This document shows positions 10,692 to 21,881 of a stretch of 64,000 nucleotides of DNA, one piece after another. The notes below the pieces were generated by a model. The model saw only the letters and a list, made by a program, of their open reading frames with translations, did not search any database and was not told where the DNA came from. The translations under genes were made by a program, and so were the position numbers. The stretch lies in the NCBI RefSeq assembly GCF_008692785.1, contig NZ_VXJV01000001.1, forward strand, positions 310,001 through 374,000. Reading direction: 5' to 3'. Positions within the stretch are counted from its first letter, which is position 1, and every line of letters begins with the position of its first letter. This DNA comes from Salmonella enterica subsp. diarizonae (GTDB lineage Bacteria; Pseudomonadota; Gammaproteobacteria; Enterobacterales; Enterobacteriaceae).

Positions 10692-11987
10692 TTACATGTG
10701 CTCGAACAGAACCATTGATTCCAGATGTCCTGTGTGCGGGAACATGTCGAGCATCGCTAAACGCGTAACCTCATATCCCGCATTGACTAGCGCTTCACTA
10801 TCGCGCGCCAGCGTCGCCGGATTACAGGATACATAAACAATGCGAATAGGTTTTAATTTTATAATATGTCGCATCACTCCTGTAGCCCCCGCACGCGCAG
10901 GATCGAGTAAGACTTTGTCAAAGCCGTTTTTCGCCCACGGCTGCTTCGTGACATCTTCCTCCAGGTTCTCATGGAAGAATGTCACATTATGTAACCCATT
11001 GCGGATGGCGTTTTCACGGCCTTTTTCTACCAGCGCCGGAACGCCCTCAACCCCTACCACGCTTGCTGCGCGCGTTGCCAGCGGCAGCGTAAAATTCCCC
11101 ATTCCGCAGAACAGATCCAGGACACGATCCTCGGCGCGCACATCAAGCCACTCCAGCGCGCGGGCGACCATTTGCTGGTTTACCGCTTCATTAACCTGAA
11201 TAAAGTCTCGCGGACTGAAGGCTAAACGTAAGCCGTGCGAGTCATACCAGGGCGCTTCGCCGGAGACCGTTTCCAGTATCTCGCTAAACGGCGCCAGAAA
11301 CAGAGACAATCCCTCAGAATGCGAAAAGCGTTCCAGTTTTTCTTTATCCGCCGCACTCAATGGCGCGGTATGGCGCAGAATCATCAGCGTACCGCTTCCC
11401 GCCTGTACCAGCTCGACATGCCCAAGGTGTCGGGTGCCGTGTAAACTCGCCAGACACGCTCTGATTCGGGGCAGCAATGCTTCAAGCTGGGGCACCAAAA
11501 CAGGGCACTGTTCGACATTGACGATATCGCTGGAACCCGCTTTGCGAAATCCCATTTGCAGCGGTTTATCCGGCGGGCAATTCAGACTTAACCGCGCACG
11601 ACGCCGATAGCCCCAGGGCGCGCCGGCAATGATGTCATTCACCTCGTGTTTCATCAAACGCGCCAGCGCCGCGCTTTTGCTGCGTTGTTGCAAGGCGATG
11701 CCGACATGTTGTTGCTGACAACCGCCGCAGACGCCAAAATGCGGACAGCGCGGCGCCTCTCGCTCCGGGCTATCATTCAAACGGCGCGAAACGCGTGCGC
11801 GGGCAAATTGCTTTTTATCTTCTGTGATAATGACTTCTGCGCTTTCCTCAGGCAATAAACCGGGGATAAACAGCGCCTTTCCGTTATGACGGGCTACGCC
11901 CTGACCAAATGGATCGAGGTCATTGACTTTAACGGTTATGATCTGACGCGTCGTCACGCGCCGTTTTGCAGAGTAGAATTGCGCCAT
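10692..11987 (-). CDS. rlmD: 23S rRNA (uracil-1939-C5) methyltransferase
   Basis: SAM-dependent m5U1939 methyltransferase of 23S rRNA with an Fe-S cluster. The product starts [20 protein letters not shown] (431 residues; the family is about 433), taken in preference to an in-frame start 18 bases upstream. An N-terminal TRAM domain (~15-75) is followed by the cluster cysteines [14 protein letters not shown]. The C-terminal Rossmann domain has the SAM motif [14 protein letters not shown] and the catalytic cysteine in [13 protein letters not shown]. It is divergent from barA, with 57 bp between starts, and upstream of relA; relA promoters lie within this gene in E. coli. Confidence 0.97.
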   Translation of the reverse strand: MAQFYSAKRRVTTRQIITVKVNDLDPFGQGVARHNGKALFIPGLLPEESAEVIITEDKKQFARARVSRRLNDSPEREAPRCPHFGVCGGCQQQHVGIALQQRSKSAALARLMKHEVNDIIAGAPWGYRRRARLSLNCPPDKPLQMGFRKAGSSDIVNVEQCPVLVPQLEALLPRIRACLASLHGTRHLGHVELVQAGSGTLMILRHTAPLSAADKEKLERFSHSEGLSLFLAPFSEILETVSGEAPWYDSHGLRLAFSPRDFIQVNEAVNQQMVARALEWLDVRAEDRVLDLFCGMGNFTLPLATRAASVVGVEGVPALVEKGRENAIRNGLHNVTFFHENLEEDVTKQPWAKNGFDKVLLDPARAGATGVMRHIIKLKPIRIVYVSCNPATLARDSEALVNAGYEVTRLAMLDMFPHTGHLESMVLFEHM

Positions 11988-12044
11988 CGACCAGCTTTTT
12001 CTCAATTTAACAGTGTGACCCTAATTGTCCCATAACGGAACTCC

Positions 12045-14801
12045 ATGACCAACTACAGCCTGCGCGCACGCATGATGATTCTGATCCTGGCCCCGACCGT
12101 CCTGATAGGTTTGCTGCTCAGTATCTTTTTTGTGGTGCACCGCTATAACGACCTGCAGCGTCAACTGGAAGATGCCGGCGCCAGTATTATTGAACCGCTC
12201 GCCGTCTCCAGCGAATATGGTATGAACTTACAAAACCGGGAGTCTATCGGCCAACTTATCAGCGTTCTGCACCGCAGACATTCTGATATTGTGCGGGCGA
12301 TTTCCGTTTATGACGATCATAACCGTCTGTTTGTAACATCTAATTTCCATCTGGACCCCTCACAGATGCAGCTTCCCGCCGGAGCGCCGTTTCCACGTCG
12401 TCTGAGCGTCGATCGCCACGGCGATATCATGATCCTGCGCACACCGATTATCTCGGAGAGCTATTCGCCGGACGAGTCCATTATTGCCGACGCGAAAAAT
12501 ACCAAAAATATGCTGGGGTATGTGGCGCTTGAACTGGATCTCAAGTCGGTAAGGCTACAGCAATACAAAGAGATTTTTATCTCCAGCGTGATGATGCTTT
12601 TTTGTATTGGTATTGCGCTGATCTTTGGCTGGCGGCTTATGCGCGATGTCACCGGGCCTATCCGTAATATGGTGAATACCGTTGACCGTATTCGGCGCGG
12701 ACAACTGGATAGCCGTGTGGAAGGGTTTATGCTGGGCGAACTGGATATGCTGAAAAACGGCATTAATTCCATGGCGATGTCGCTTGCCGCCTATCACGAA
12801 GAGATGCAGCATAATATCGATCAGGCCACCTCGGACCTGCGTGAAACCCTTGAGCAGATGGAAATCCAAAACGTTGAGCTGGATCTGGCGAAAAAGCGCG
12901 CCCAGGAGGCGGCGCGTATTAAGTCGGAGTTCCTGGCGAACATGTCGCACGAACTGCGAACGCCGCTGAACGGCGTCATTGGCTTTACCCGCCTGACATT
13001 AAAAACGGAGCTGAATCCCACCCAGCGCGACCATCTGAACACCATTGAGCGTTCCGCGAATAATCTGCTGGCGATCATTAATGACGTGCTCGACTTCTCC
13101 AAGCTGGAAGCCGGTAAGCTCATTCTGGAAAGTATCCCTTTTCCACTGCGTAATACGCTGGATGAAGTGGTTACGCTGCTGGCCCACTCGTCGCATGATA
13201 AAGGGCTGGAGTTGACGTTAAATATTAAAAACGACGTCCCGGATAATGTGATTGGCGACCCGCTGCGCCTGCAACAGGTCATTACTAACCTGGTGGGTAA
13301 TGCTATTAAGTTCACCGAGAGTGGCAATATCGATATTCTGGTAGAAAAGCGGGCGCTCAGTAACACCAAAGTACAGATTGAAGTGCAGATCCGTGATACG
13401 GGGATCGGCATTCCGGAACGCGACCAGTCGCGACTGTTTCAGGCGTTTCGTCAGGCCGATGCCAGTATTTCTCGTCGTCACGGCGGCACCGGGCTTGGGC
13501 TGGTGATTACGCAAAAGCTGGTCAACGAAATGGGCGGGGATATCTCTTTCCACAGCCAGCCTAATCGCGGTTCGACCTTTTGGTTTCACATTAATCTTGA
13601 TCTTAACCCAAATGTCATTATTGACGGGCCGTCGACCGCGTGTCTGGCCGGAAAACGACTGGCTTATGTCGAACCGAATGCTACCGCCGCGCAATGTACC
13701 CTGGATCTGCTGAGCGACACGCCAGTGGAAGTGGTTTACAGTCCAACCTTCTCCGCGCTGCCGTTAACGCACTACGATATTATGATTTTGAGCGTTCCGG
13801 TGACCTTCCGCGAGCCGCTCACCATGCAGCATGAACGGCTGGCGAAAGCGGCGTCTATGACGGACTTCCTGCTGCTGGCGCTGCCTTGCCATGCGCAAAT
13901 TAACGCAGAAAAGCTGAAACAAGGAGGCGCGGCGGCCTGTCTGTTAAAACCGTTGACGTCAACGCGCCTGTTGCCAGCGCTGACGGAATATTGCCAGTTG
14001 AATCACCATGCTGAACCGCTACTGATGGATGCCAGTAAAATCGCCATGACGGTCATGGCAGTTGATGATAATCCTGCCAATCTGAAGCTTATCGGCGCGT
14101 TACTGGAAGATAAAGTCCAACACGTAGAGCTTTGTGATAGCGGGCATCAGGCGGTAGATCGGGCGAAACAAATGCAGTTTGATCTGATTTTGATGGATAT
14201 TCAGATGCCGGATATGGACGGCATACGCGCCTGTGAGTTGATTCACCAGCTTCCTCATCAGCAGCAAACACCGGTTATTGCCGTTACGGCACATGCGATG
14301 GCGGGGCAAAAAGAGAAGTTACTCAGCGCGGGCATGAACGACTATCTGGCTAAACCGATAGAAGAAGAGAAGTTACATAATCTGTTGCTGCGCTATAAAC
14401 CCGGCGCCAACGTAGCGGCGCGTCTGATGGCGCCGGAACCGGCTGAATTTATCTTCAATCCGAATGCGACGCTCGACTGGCAGCTTGCGCTCCGCCAGGC
14501 TGCCGGTAAGCCCGATCTGGCGCGGGATATGCTGCAAATGCTGATTGATTTCCTGCCGGAAGTGCGCAACAAAATTGAAGAACAACTGGTGGGAGAAAAT
14601 CCCAACGGTCTGGTCGATCTGGTCCATAAGCTACACGGGAGCTGCGGCTATAGCGGCGTACCGCGGATGAAGAACCTTTGCCAGCTTATTGAGCAACAGC
14701 TTCGCAGCGGCGTCCACGAAGAGGAGCTGGAGCCTGAGTTTCTGGAGCTGCTGGATGAGATGGATAATGTCGCGCGTGAAGCGAAGAAGATATTGGGATA
14801 A
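12045..14801 (+). CDS. barA: Hybrid sensor histidine kinase BarA
   Basis: Membrane tripartite sensor kinase that phosphorylates the response regulator UvrY (SirA in Salmonella), which activates csrB and so relieves CsrA repression; in Salmonella this feeds invasion-gene control. The 918 residues equal E. coli. There are TM segments at about 10-30 and 178-198 around a periplasmic domain, a HAMP domain (~200-250), a HisKA domain with His302 ([11 protein letters not shown]), an HATPase domain with GTGLGLVIT, a receiver domain with Asp718 ([13 protein letters not shown]), and an HPt domain with His861 (VHKLHGSCG). I placed the three phospho-residues by codon position. csrB, its main output, is about 8 kb downstream in this window. 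Confidence 0.98.
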   Translation: MTNYSLRARMMILILAPTVLIGLLLSIFFVVHRYNDLQRQLEDAGASIIEPLAVSSEYGMNLQNRESIGQLISVLHRRHSDIVRAISVYDDHNRLFVTSNFHLDPSQMQLPAGAPFPRRLSVDRHGDIMILRTPIISESYSPDESIIADAKNTKNMLGYVALELDLKSVRLQQYKEIFISSVMMLFCIGIALIFGWRLMRDVTGPIRNMVNTVDRIRRGQLDSRVEGFMLGELDMLKNGINSMAMSLAAYHEEMQHNIDQATSDLRETLEQMEIQNVELDLAKKRAQEAARIKSEFLANMSHELRTPLNGVIGFTRLTLKTELNPTQRDHLNTIERSANNLLAIINDVLDFSKLEAGKLILESIPFPLRNTLDEVVTLLAHSSHDKGLELTLNIKNDVPDNVIGDPLRLQQVITNLVGNAIKFTESGNIDILVEKRALSNTKVQIEVQIRDTGIGIPERDQSRLFQAFRQADASISRRHGGTGLGLVITQKLVNEMGGDISFHSQPNRGSTFWFHINLDLNPNVIIDGPSTACLAGKRLAYVEPNATAAQCTLDLLSDTPVEVVYSPTFSALPLTHYDIMILSVPVTFREPLTMQHERLAKAASMTDFLLLALPCHAQINAEKLKQGGAAACLLKPLTSTRLLPALTEYCQLNHHAEPLLMDASKIAMTVMAVDDNPANLKLIGALLEDKVQHVELCDSGHQAVDRAKQMQFDLILMDIQMPDMDGIRACELIHQLPHQQQTPVIAVTAHAMAGQKEKLLSAGMNDYLAKPIEEEKLHNLLLRYKPGANVAARLMAPEPAEFIFNPNATLDWQLALRQAAGKPDLARDMLQMLIDFLPEVRNKIEEQLVGENPNGLVDLVHKLHGSCGYSGVPRMKNLCQLIEQQLRSGVHEEELEPEFLELLDEMDNVAREAKKILG

Positions 14802-14826
14802 GCGTAGCGCTATCAGGCGGTAATGT

Positions 14827-14858
14827 GCCGGATGGCGGCTTCGCCTTATCCGGCCTAC
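14827..14858. repeat. REP element after barA
   Basis: Classic REP: a gccggatggcgg arm at the left end, then ccttatccggcctac at the right, forming a hairpin in the 72-bp gap between the convergent barA and glycerate kinase genes. A partial second unit (agcgtagcgctatcaggcgg) precedes it from about 14801. Confidence 0.85.
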
Positions 14859-14873
14859 GAATCCACTTTGGCT

Positions 14874-16016
14874 TTAGCGTAAAAGCGGCCCTATCTTCAG
14901 CGTAGCGGCCACGTTTCGCGCAGTCATACGCACATTTTCGGCGGCATTCTCCAGAGCGTCCTCCAGCGTGCAGATGGTATAAATCACGCTGAAAACGGCA
15001 TCAAGTCCATGTTCATGAACCACGCCAACATCCGCCGTCAGGCTACCCGCAATACCAATTACCGGTTTGTTATGCCGTTTGGCGATGTTTGCCACGCCAA
15101 TGGGTACTTTACCGTGAATGGTCTGGCTGTCGATGCGTCCCTCGCCGGTGATGACTAAATCAGCATCCGCAAGGCATTCTTCCAGATGAAGTGCATCGGT
15201 GACAATCTCAATGCCACGCCGTAGCTGCGCGCCGCAAAACGCGTATAACGCCGCTCCCATGCCGCCAGCCGCTCCGCCGCCTGCCAGATCCAACACATCA
15301 ACATGCAGATCGCGGGCAATCAAATGCGCATAGCGAATCAATGCCGTATCCAGACGTTCAATCATCTCCGGCGTCGCCCCTTTTTGCGGACCAAAAACCG
15401 CAGAAGCGCCCTCTTTGCCGGTCAGGGGGTTCGTCACATCGCAGGCGACGTCTATACGACACGCCGACAAACGCTTATCCAGACCGCTGATATCAATGTT
15501 GGCGAGTGTTTCCAGCCCAATGCCGCCTTGCGCAATATCATTGCCCTGCGCATCCCGTAGCCTGGCCCCCAGCGCCTGCACCATCCCCGCGCCACCGTCG
15601 TTGGTGGCGCTACCGCCGATACCGATAATGATATGCTCAACGCCCGCATCCAGCGCATGACGGATCAGCTCGCCGGTTCCCCATGACGTGGTTTTCAGCG
15701 GATCGCGCTGCGCGGGAGGTACCTGCTCCAGCCCGCTGGCGGCCGCCATTTCAATGAACGCGGAACGCGCATCGCCGGAAAGCCCATAAAACGCATTGAC
15801 GCGATGCCCCAACGGCCCGGTGACATCAACATGCACGATTCGCCCCGCCGTCGCTTCGACCATCGCTTCGACAGTACCTTCCCCGCCATCCGCCAGCGGT
15901 AGTTTCAGGTAATCCGCGTCAGGCCAGATCTCGCGAAATCCTTGTTCAATGGCGGTCGCTACCTCAAGAGCACTCAAACTTTCTTTATACGAGTCTGGTG
16001 CGATCACTATTTTCAT
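14874..16016 (-). CDS. Glycerate 2-kinase (GarK/GlxK family)
   Basis: Phosphorylates D-glycerate to 2-phosphoglycerate. The 380-residue product matches the GarK/GlxK family: start MKIVIAPDSYKESLSALEVA, then PLADGGEGT, FIEMAAASGLE, GIGGSATNDGGAGM near residue 125, DVTNPLTG, and VITGEGRIDSQTIHGKVPIGVA. It differs enough from E. coli GarK to be a paralog rather than the same copy. It lies 77 bp downstream of gudD on the same strand, so it is probably the last gene of the glucarate operon. It would salvage glycerate formed from glucarate via aldolase and tartronate-semialdehyde reductase steps encoded elsewhere. Confidence 0.92.
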   Translation of the reverse strand: MKIVIAPDSYKESLSALEVATAIEQGFREIWPDADYLKLPLADGGEGTVEAMVEATAGRIVHVDVTGPLGHRVNAFYGLSGDARSAFIEMAAASGLEQVPPAQRDPLKTTSWGTGELIRHALDAGVEHIIIGIGGSATNDGGAGMVQALGARLRDAQGNDIAQGGIGLETLANIDISGLDKRLSACRIDVACDVTNPLTGKEGASAVFGPQKGATPEMIERLDTALIRYAHLIARDLHVDVLDLAGGGAAGGMGAALYAFCGAQLRRGIEIVTDALHLEECLADADLVITGEGRIDSQTIHGKVPIGVANIAKRHNKPVIGIAGSLTADVGVVHEHGLDAVFSVIYTICTLEDALENAAENVRMTARNVAATLKIGPLLR

Positions 16017-16093
16017 AAGTCGCCCTTATGCATGTTGCTCCTGTTAAGCATACACCCAGAGAAGTACCGGCCCCTTACGAAACCGACTCTGAC

Positions 16094-17434
16094 TTAACGC
16101 ACCATACAAGGGCGCTTATTATCAAACGTCCAGCCTGGAATTAAGTACTGCATTCCCATCGCGTCGTCACGCGCGCCTAAGCCATGCTTTTGATAGAGCT
16201 CATGCGCCTTCATCACCTGATCCATATCGAGCTCAACGCCCAGCCCCGGTTTGGTCGGTACTTGCACCATACCGCCTTTAATTTCAAACGGCTCTTTAGT
16301 CAGACGCTGATTACCTTCCTGCCAGATCCAGTGGGTATCGATCGCGGTGATCTTGCCCGGCGCCGCCGCCGCAACGTGGGTAAACATCGCCAACGAAATA
16401 TCAAAGTGGTTATTAGAGTGGGAGCCCCAGGTCAGGCCGAACTCATGACACATTTGCGCCACGCGTACAGAGCCTTGCATAGTCCAGAAGTGCGGGTCCG
16501 CCAGCGGGATATCTACAGATTGTAGCGATAGCGTATGCCCCATCTGACGCCAGTCGGTAGCAATCATATTGGTCGCCGTCGGCAGGCCGGTGGCGCGACG
16601 GAACTCCGCCATCACTTCGCGTCCGGAGAAGCCCTGTTCCGCGCCGCAAGGATCTTCCGCATAGGCCAGCGATCCTTTCAGATAACGACCGATGTTGATC
16701 GCTTCATTGAGAGACCACGCGCCATTCGGATCAAGCGTCACGCGCGCGTTCGGGAAGCGTTTCGCCAGCGCCACGATTGACTCGGCCTCTTCTTCGCCCG
16801 CCAGCACGCCGCCTTTCAGTTTAAAGTCGTTGAAGCCATATTTTTCATAGGCGGCTTCTGCCAGACGCACTACCGTTTCCGGCGTCATCGCTTCTTCATG
16901 ACGCAGGCGATACCAGTCGCATTGCTCATCCGGCTGGCTCTGATACGGTAGCGGCGTGGCCTTGCGATTGCCGACAAAGAACAGATAACCCAGCATTTCG
17001 ACTTCGCTGCGCTGCTGACCGTCGCCTAACAGCGAAGCGACGTTGACGCCAAGGTGTTGGCCCAGAAGGTCAAGCATTGCCGCTTCAATGCCAGTCACCA
17101 CATGGATAGTGGTACGGAGATCGAATGTTTGTAAACCGCGTCCGCCCGCATCGCGATCGGCAAACTGGTTACGAACGGCGGTCAGGACATTTTTATATTC
17201 ACCCAGCGTTTTTCCCACCACCAGTGGGATCGCATCTTCCAGCGTTTTGCGAATTTTTTCGCCGCCCGGGATCTCGCCGACCCCGGTGTGCCCGGAGTTA
17301 TCTTTAATAATGACAATATTTCGCGTAAAGAAGGGAGCGTGCGCGCCGCTCAGGTTCATCAGCATACTGTCATGGCCTGCGACCGGGATAACCTGCATTG
17401 AAGTAACCACAGGCGTCGTAAATTGTGCGCTCAT
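16094..17434 (-). CDS. gudD: D-glucarate dehydratase
   Basis: Enolase-superfamily dehydratase converting D-glucarate (and L-idarate) to 5-keto-4-deoxy-D-glucarate. The 446 residues start at [20 protein letters not shown]; a TTG six bases upstream is in frame, but the ATG has AAGGAC placed upstream and gives the usual length. Visible active-site motifs are the catalytic lysine in DFKLKGGVL (~205-213), metal ligands in [20 protein letters not shown] and [10 protein letters not shown], and the general-base His in [12 protein letters not shown]. gudX lies 20 bp upstream and is a tandem paralog of about the same length. Confidence 0.97.
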   Translation of the reverse strand: MSAQFTTPVVTSMQVIPVAGHDSMLMNLSGAHAPFFTRNIVIIKDNSGHTGVGEIPGGEKIRKTLEDAIPLVVGKTLGEYKNVLTAVRNQFADRDAGGRGLQTFDLRTTIHVVTGIEAAMLDLLGQHLGVNVASLLGDGQQRSEVEMLGYLFFVGNRKATPLPYQSQPDEQCDWYRLRHEEAMTPETVVRLAEAAYEKYGFNDFKLKGGVLAGEEEAESIVALAKRFPNARVTLDPNGAWSLNEAINIGRYLKGSLAYAEDPCGAEQGFSGREVMAEFRRATGLPTATNMIATDWRQMGHTLSLQSVDIPLADPHFWTMQGSVRVAQMCHEFGLTWGSHSNNHFDISLAMFTHVAAAAPGKITAIDTHWIWQEGNQRLTKEPFEIKGGMVQVPTKPGLGVELDMDQVMKAHELYQKHGLGARDDAMGMQYLIPGWTFDNKRPCMVR

Positions 17435-17454
17435 AATCAAGTCCTTATTCAGAA

Positions 17455-18795
17455 TTAGTGACGACCAAAAACAGGGCGTTTGCGATCAAAAGTCCAGCCA
17501 GGGATCAGGTACTGCATTGGGCCGGCGTCATTACGCGCGCCGCCTGGCAGCTTTTTATACGCGTCATGCGCTTTTCGCACCTGTTCCCAGTCAAGCTCCA
17601 CGCCCAGCCCTGGCGCGTCCGGAACCGCAATAGTGCCGTTTTTAATTTCCAGCGGATTTTTGGTCAGGCGGCAATCGCCCTCCTGCCAGATCCAGTGCGT
17701 ATCGATAGCGGTGGGTTTACCTGGCGCCGCCGCGCCAACGTGGGTAAACATCGCCAGAGAAATATCAAAATGGTTGTTTGAGTGGCATCCCCAGGTCAGC
17801 CCCCAGTCATCGCACAACTGCGCTACGCGAACCGCGCCGGAAAGCGTCCAGAAATGCGGGTCGGCAAGAGGAATGTCTACCGCGTTGAGCATCACCGCGT
17901 GTCCCATTTCACGCCAGTTGGTGGCTATCATATTGGTCGCCACCGGCAGTCCTGTAGCGCGGCGAAACTCCGCCATTACTTCACGACCAGAGAATCCCTG
18001 CTCCGCGCCGCACGGATCTTCCGCGTAGGCCAGTACATCATTCAGCCCTTTGCACAACGCAATGGCTTCATCCAGTAGCCAGGCGCCGTTCGGATCAACG
18101 GTAATACGCGCGTCCGGGAAGCGTTTTTTTAGCGCGCGGACAGTATCAATCTCTTGTTCGCCCGGCAGCACGCCGCCCTTGAGTTTAAAATCTTTAAAGC
18201 CGTAGCGATCCTGAGACGCTTCCGCCAGCCGCACAACCGCGTCGCTGTTCAGCGCTTCCTGATGGCGCAGGCGATACCATTCATGACTGCCCGGCGTGCT
18301 TTCCAGATACGGCAGATCGGTTTTAGTGCGATCGCCAATATAGAAGAGATAGCCCAACACGGTGACGGCATCGCGCTGTTTACCAGGCCCTAACAGTTCA
18401 CAGACCGGCACATTAAGCGCCTGCCCCAGTAGATCAAGCAGCGCCGCTTCCAAAGCCGCCACCGCGTTAACCCGCAGTTCAAACGTCCATGCGCCTTTAC
18501 CAAAGGTGTCAAAATCAACGGCCTGATTGCCTTTGTGTACCCGCTGCACCACGCTATTCAGACGGGCCACTTCCTGCCCAAGCACCATGGGAATGGCGTC
18601 TACCAGCGTTTGGTAAATCACTTCCCCGCCCGGCGCCTCGCCGACGCCGGTATGCCCGACGTTATCGGTGAGGACGACGATGTTACGGGTGAAGTATGCA
18701 TTATGCGCGCCGCCGATGTTGAGTAGCATACTGTCATGTCCGGCAACCGGAATGACCTTCATGTCCGTAATAACGGGACTGGATTGCGTTGTCAT
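17455..18795 (-). CDS. gudX: Glucarate dehydratase-related protein
   Basis: The 446-residue paralog of GudD and member of the mandelate-racemase/enolase superfamily. The family member in E. coli has weak glucarate dehydratase activity and an uncertain physiological role. The lysine motif [23 protein letters not shown] and the catalytic-His block [10 protein letters not shown] are all kept, with Cys in place of the Ser of GudD in that block. Its ATG overlaps the gudP stop by 4 bases (ATGA), so translation is coupled to the transporter gene; gudD follows after 20 bp. It probably arose by tandem duplication, although divergence from gudD is old. Confidence 0.95.
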   Translation of the reverse strand: MTTQSSPVITDMKVIPVAGHDSMLLNIGGAHNAYFTRNIVVLTDNVGHTGVGEAPGGEVIYQTLVDAIPMVLGQEVARLNSVVQRVHKGNQAVDFDTFGKGAWTFELRVNAVAALEAALLDLLGQALNVPVCELLGPGKQRDAVTVLGYLFYIGDRTKTDLPYLESTPGSHEWYRLRHQEALNSDAVVRLAEASQDRYGFKDFKLKGGVLPGEQEIDTVRALKKRFPDARITVDPNGAWLLDEAIALCKGLNDVLAYAEDPCGAEQGFSGREVMAEFRRATGLPVATNMIATNWREMGHAVMLNAVDIPLADPHFWTLSGAVRVAQLCDDWGLTWGCHSNNHFDISLAMFTHVGAAAPGKPTAIDTHWIWQEGDCRLTKNPLEIKNGTIAVPDAPGLGVELDWEQVRKAHDAYKKLPGGARNDAGPMQYLIPGWTFDRKRPVFGRH

Positions 18796-20150
18796 GATAA
18801 TTGTCCTGCGACAGATTTCAGTTCAATACGCTTAATATCGCCGACCAGCACCAGATAGCTGATGATGGCTACCAGGGCATGAACGCCGACATAGATCAAA
18901 GCGCCGTTGAAGGAACCGGTGGTGCCAACGATGTAACCAATCGCGATTGGCGTCACAATACCGGAAATATTGCCGAACATATTAAACAAGCCGCCGGAAA
19001 GACCGCTGATCTCTTTCGGCGCGGTATCCGCCATCACGGCCCAGCCCAACGCACCGATACCTTTACCGAAGAAAGCCAGCGCCATAAAGCCGATGATCAT
19101 CCATTCCACGTTCACATAGTTACAGAACACCATAACCATTGACAGCAACATCCCCAGTACAATCGGCGTCTTGCGCGCGATATTCAGGGAGCCAGTACGA
19201 CGCATCAGCCAGTCGGAAATAATGCCGCCCAGCACGCCGCCGACAAAGCCGCAGACCGCAGGAACCGAGGCGACAAAGCCCGCTTTGAGAATCGACATGC
19301 CGCGCGCCTGGACCAAATAGACCGGGAACCAGGTAATAAAGAAGTAAGTCAGGGCGTTAATACAGTACTGACCGATGTAGACGCCAATCATCATACGAGA
19401 GCCCAGCAACTGTTTGATCTGGCCCCATTTGACGCTAAACGGTACTTTCGCTTTCGTATCTTTCTGATCCATGTTGATCAGCGCGCCACCTTCTGCGATG
19501 TACTCCAGCTCTTTCTTGTTTACGCCCGGATGGTTATTCGGTTCATGGATAACTTTCATCCAGATAAAGCTAATGATGATTCCTAACCCGCCCATAAAGA
19601 AGAAGACATGCGACCAGCCCACTTCGTGCGTCAGCCAACCCATAATTGGCGCGAAAATAACCGTGGCGAAGTATTGCGCGGAGTTAAAGATGGCCACCGC
19701 CGTTCCCCTCTCCTGCGCCGGGAACCAGGCTGCAACGATGCGACTGTTGCCCGGGAAAGAAGGCGATTCCGCCAGACCGACCATGAAACGAAGCGTAAAG
19801 AGGGCGACAACAATGCCGAAACCGCTAAAGATATCGACAAAACCCTGCAACAGGGTGAAGACTGACCAGATGAAAATAGACCAGAAATAGACGCGTTTGG
19901 AACCAAAGCGGTCCAGCAGCCAGCCGCCCGGGATCTGCCCGATAACATAGGCCCATGAAAACGCAGAGAAAACGTAGCCCATGCCTACCGGGTCAAGACC
20001 GATATCTTTAGCCATTTCTGAGCCGGCAATGGACAATGTGGCGCGGTCGCCGTAGTTGAAGGATGTGACGATAAACAGCATCACCACTATCCAGTAGCGG
20101 GCGTTCGTGCGTTTCTCCGCACCGCTCGCCGCGTGGCTTAATGAACTCAT
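18792..20150 (-). CDS. gudP: D-glucarate/galactarate:H+ symporter (MFS)
   Basis: Inner-membrane major-facilitator transporter of the anion:cation symporter family, importing D-glucarate. The 452-residue product has about 12 hydrophobic segments and starts [20 protein letters not shown], then a first TM with [13 protein letters not shown]. The loop-2 motif [13 protein letters not shown] (~80-92) is typical of MFS proteins. First gene of the gudP-gudX-gudD-glycerate kinase run. AGGAG lies 8 bases before the ATG. In E. coli the family is activated by the sugar-diacid regulator CdaR; I could not identify its site here. Confidence 0.96.
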   Translation of the reverse strand: MSSLSHAASGAEKRTNARYWIVVMLFIVTSFNYGDRATLSIAGSEMAKDIGLDPVGMGYVFSAFSWAYVIGQIPGGWLLDRFGSKRVYFWSIFIWSVFTLLQGFVDIFSGFGIVVALFTLRFMVGLAESPSFPGNSRIVAAWFPAQERGTAVAIFNSAQYFATVIFAPIMGWLTHEVGWSHVFFFMGGLGIIISFIWMKVIHEPNNHPGVNKKELEYIAEGGALINMDQKDTKAKVPFSVKWGQIKQLLGSRMMIGVYIGQYCINALTYFFITWFPVYLVQARGMSILKAGFVASVPAVCGFVGGVLGGIISDWLMRRTGSLNIARKTPIVLGMLLSMVMVFCNYVNVEWMIIGFMALAFFGKGIGALGWAVMADTAPKEISGLSGGLFNMFGNISGIVTPIAIGYIVGTTGSFNGALIYVGVHALVAIISYLVLVGDIKRIELKSVAGQLS

Positions 20151-20590
20151 TGTTGCACTCCTGAAATTTCGCGTTAGCTACGCTCACTCTGAATTGCACA
20201 ACCGGTAGGGAATCAGAGATAACGTTTCCTTGTTGCAGCCTTTATTAGGTCGTTTGCTTTGCACGCTGCATGCTTTTATTCACTGGCAGGAGAAGTATAA
20301 AAAGCGCGCCACGCACACTCACCGTGCAACAACACAGTATTTTGGCGATGAATTACGCCTGTTTATGGCAAAAGCCCAGGACAGTGGAAGCCACTTCACG
20401 GAAATGAAATCAGAAGGCGTCAGGCGCCGACGCAGGAGGGATAAAAAGAGAAGAATGTGAAACAGGTCGCTTGATTACATGAAAACGCCCGTAAAAAACT
20501 GCCGCTTTTGCGGGTATATGCACAAAGCTAACACGATTCAGTTTCTTTACACTGTGTACAGGTCGTTATTTTGCTTACTGGCAACGCAAG
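20151..20590. other. gudP upstream region, no gene recognised
   Basis: A 440-bp non-coding stretch between the gudP start and the yqcA terminator. It should contain the gudP promoter and activator site on the minus strand, but I saw no unmistakable -10/-35 pair. It includes the A/G-rich tract aggagggataaaaagagaag near 20434-20453. Two plus-strand ORFs of 76 and 104 codons have no recognisable product and no convincing ribosome-binding site. Confidence 0.5.
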
Positions 20591-20623
20591 CAAACAAAAA
20601 GGTACCCTCCCGTAGGGGGAGGG
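20591..20623 (-). terminator. Rho-independent terminator of yqcC-truC-yqcA
   Basis: On the minus strand a 7-bp stem (ccctccc/gggaggg; halves at 20617-20623 and 20605-20611) is followed by cctttttgtttg. It starts 8 bases past the yqcA stop. Confidence 0.9.
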
Positions 20624-20630
20624 ATTTACC

Positions 20631-21080
20631 TCAGGAAAGTAAGGTTCCCCAGTGTTCAACCCAGGGATTGGATTGGCTCTCCGGCTCCGGATGTTCGCTG
20701 GCGTCAATTAATAACATCTCCCCCACCCGTCGCGCGCTTTGCTCCTGCAGCAGGGCATCAAACTGTTTGCCGCCATTACAGAAATTGGGGTAGCTGCTAT
20801 CACCTAACGCAATCACCCCGTAACGCAGGTTTGGTTGAAAACCTAACGTATCTTTAATGCCGTGAAAGAGCGGCGCAATGCTGTCCGGTAGATCGCCCTG
20901 CCCGGTCGTCGAGGTGACCACCAGCGCAACCTTGTCCTGATATTGCTGCCAGTCGGACAGTTCAGGATCTTCAAACACGGTCGCGCTGTGGCCCTGTCTG
21001 GCGAGGATCGCTTCCGCTTCTTCCGCCACCAACAGTGAGTTGCCATACATGGTCCCGACAAAAATACCAATTTCCGCCAT
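20631..21080 (-). CDS. yqcA: Flavodoxin-like protein YqcA
   Basis: A 149-residue FMN-binding flavodoxin. The N-terminal phosphate loop is [15 protein letters not shown] (residues ~9-23), [12 protein letters not shown] (~56-67) lines the isoalloxazine site, and [19 protein letters not shown] forms the second loop. Its electron-transfer partner is not known from the sequence. Last gene of the yqcC-truC-yqcA run, 18 bp after truC, and followed by a strong terminator. Confidence 0.95.
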   Translation of the reverse strand: MAEIGIFVGTMYGNSLLVAEEAEAILARQGHSATVFEDPELSDWQQYQDKVALVVTSTTGQGDLPDSIAPLFHGIKDTLGFQPNLRYGVIALGDSSYPNFCNGGKQFDALLQEQSARRVGEMLLIDASEHPEPESQSNPWVEHWGTLLS

Positions 21081-21098
21081 TATGCGTATCTCCCTGAA

Positions 21099-21881
21099 TT
21101 ATGCCTGATGAGACTCATCCTGCCGGGACGCCGCCGTAAACTCAACCCTTTCATTGTCAGGGAGAAGTCCCCGCCAGCCAAACTGTGTCAGCGCCTGCAT
21201 CCAGGTTTCATCCAACCCGGCCTGAATCATCAACGGCTGCCCGGTGAAGGGATGCGTCAGTTCAAGTCGGCTGGCATGAAGCATCAGGCGACGACAGGCA
21301 AAATGTTCCGCCGCGCTGCGGTTTTGTCGCAAATCACCGTGTTTACTGTCGCCGATGATAGGATGGCGCAGATGCGCCAGATGACGACGGAGCTGGTGTT
21401 TGCGTCCCGTTTTCGGCTCCAGTTCAACCAGACCATAACGCGTGGTGGGATAACGTCCGGTCGGCACCGCCATTTCGACCGTCGCCAGTCCGCGATACTG
21501 CGTTACAGCCGGCTGGGGCGCTTTATCCTCGCGGGCGAATTTATCGGCAATTTTATCGCGCTCTTCCACCAGCGGATAATCCAGTACCGCGTCATCCATC
21601 AGCCAGCCGCGCACAATGGCATGGTAGCGTTTACGGATGTGGTGCTGTTCGAACTGCTGCGCCAGGCGGCGTCCCGCTTCGCTGGACAGCCCCATCAACA
21701 GTACGCCCGACGTGGGTCTGTCGAGACGATGAGCGGTAAAAACATGCTGGCCAATTTGGTCGCGTACCGTTTGCATAACCACGACTTTTTCGTCGCGATC
21801 CAGCCAGCTCCGGTGAACAAGCCAGCCTGCAGGTTTATTCACGGCAACCAGCCACGAGTCTTGATAGAGGATCTCCAGCAT
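21099..21881 (-). CDS. truC: tRNA pseudouridine(65) synthase
   Basis: Makes pseudouridine at position 65 of certain tRNAs, such as tRNA-Ile1 and tRNA-Asp. The 260 residues are of the RluA/RsuA-like fold; the catalytic Asp is in HRLDRPTSGVLLMGL near residue 54, with LEPKTGRKHQLRRHL near 153 and HPIIGDSKHGD after it. Its ATG overlaps the yqcC stop by one base (TGATG), which implies translational coupling. A 281-codon ORF antisense to it is not real. Confidence 0.96.
   Translation of the reverse strand: MLEILYQDSWLVAVNKPAGWLVHRSWLDRDEKVVVMQTVRDQIGQHVFTAHRLDRPTSGVLLMGLSSEAGRRLAQQFEQHHIRKRYHAIVRGWLMDDAVLDYPLVEERDKIADKFAREDKAPQPAVTQYRGLATVEMAVPTGRYPTTRYGLVELEPKTGRKHQLRRHLAHLRHPIIGDSKHGDLRQNRSAAEHFACRRLMLHASRLELTHPFTGQPLMIQAGLDETWMQALTQFGWRGLLPDNERVEFTAASRQDESHQA

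Noticed and set aside
16094-18795. gudD/gudX as an assembly duplication
   Set aside because: The two copies are diverged throughout and each matches its own E. coli counterpart, so they are old paralogs.
20230-20460. 76-codon plus-strand ORF upstream of gudP
   Set aside because: No recognisable product, very basic composition and no convincing ribosome-binding site; more likely regulatory DNA.
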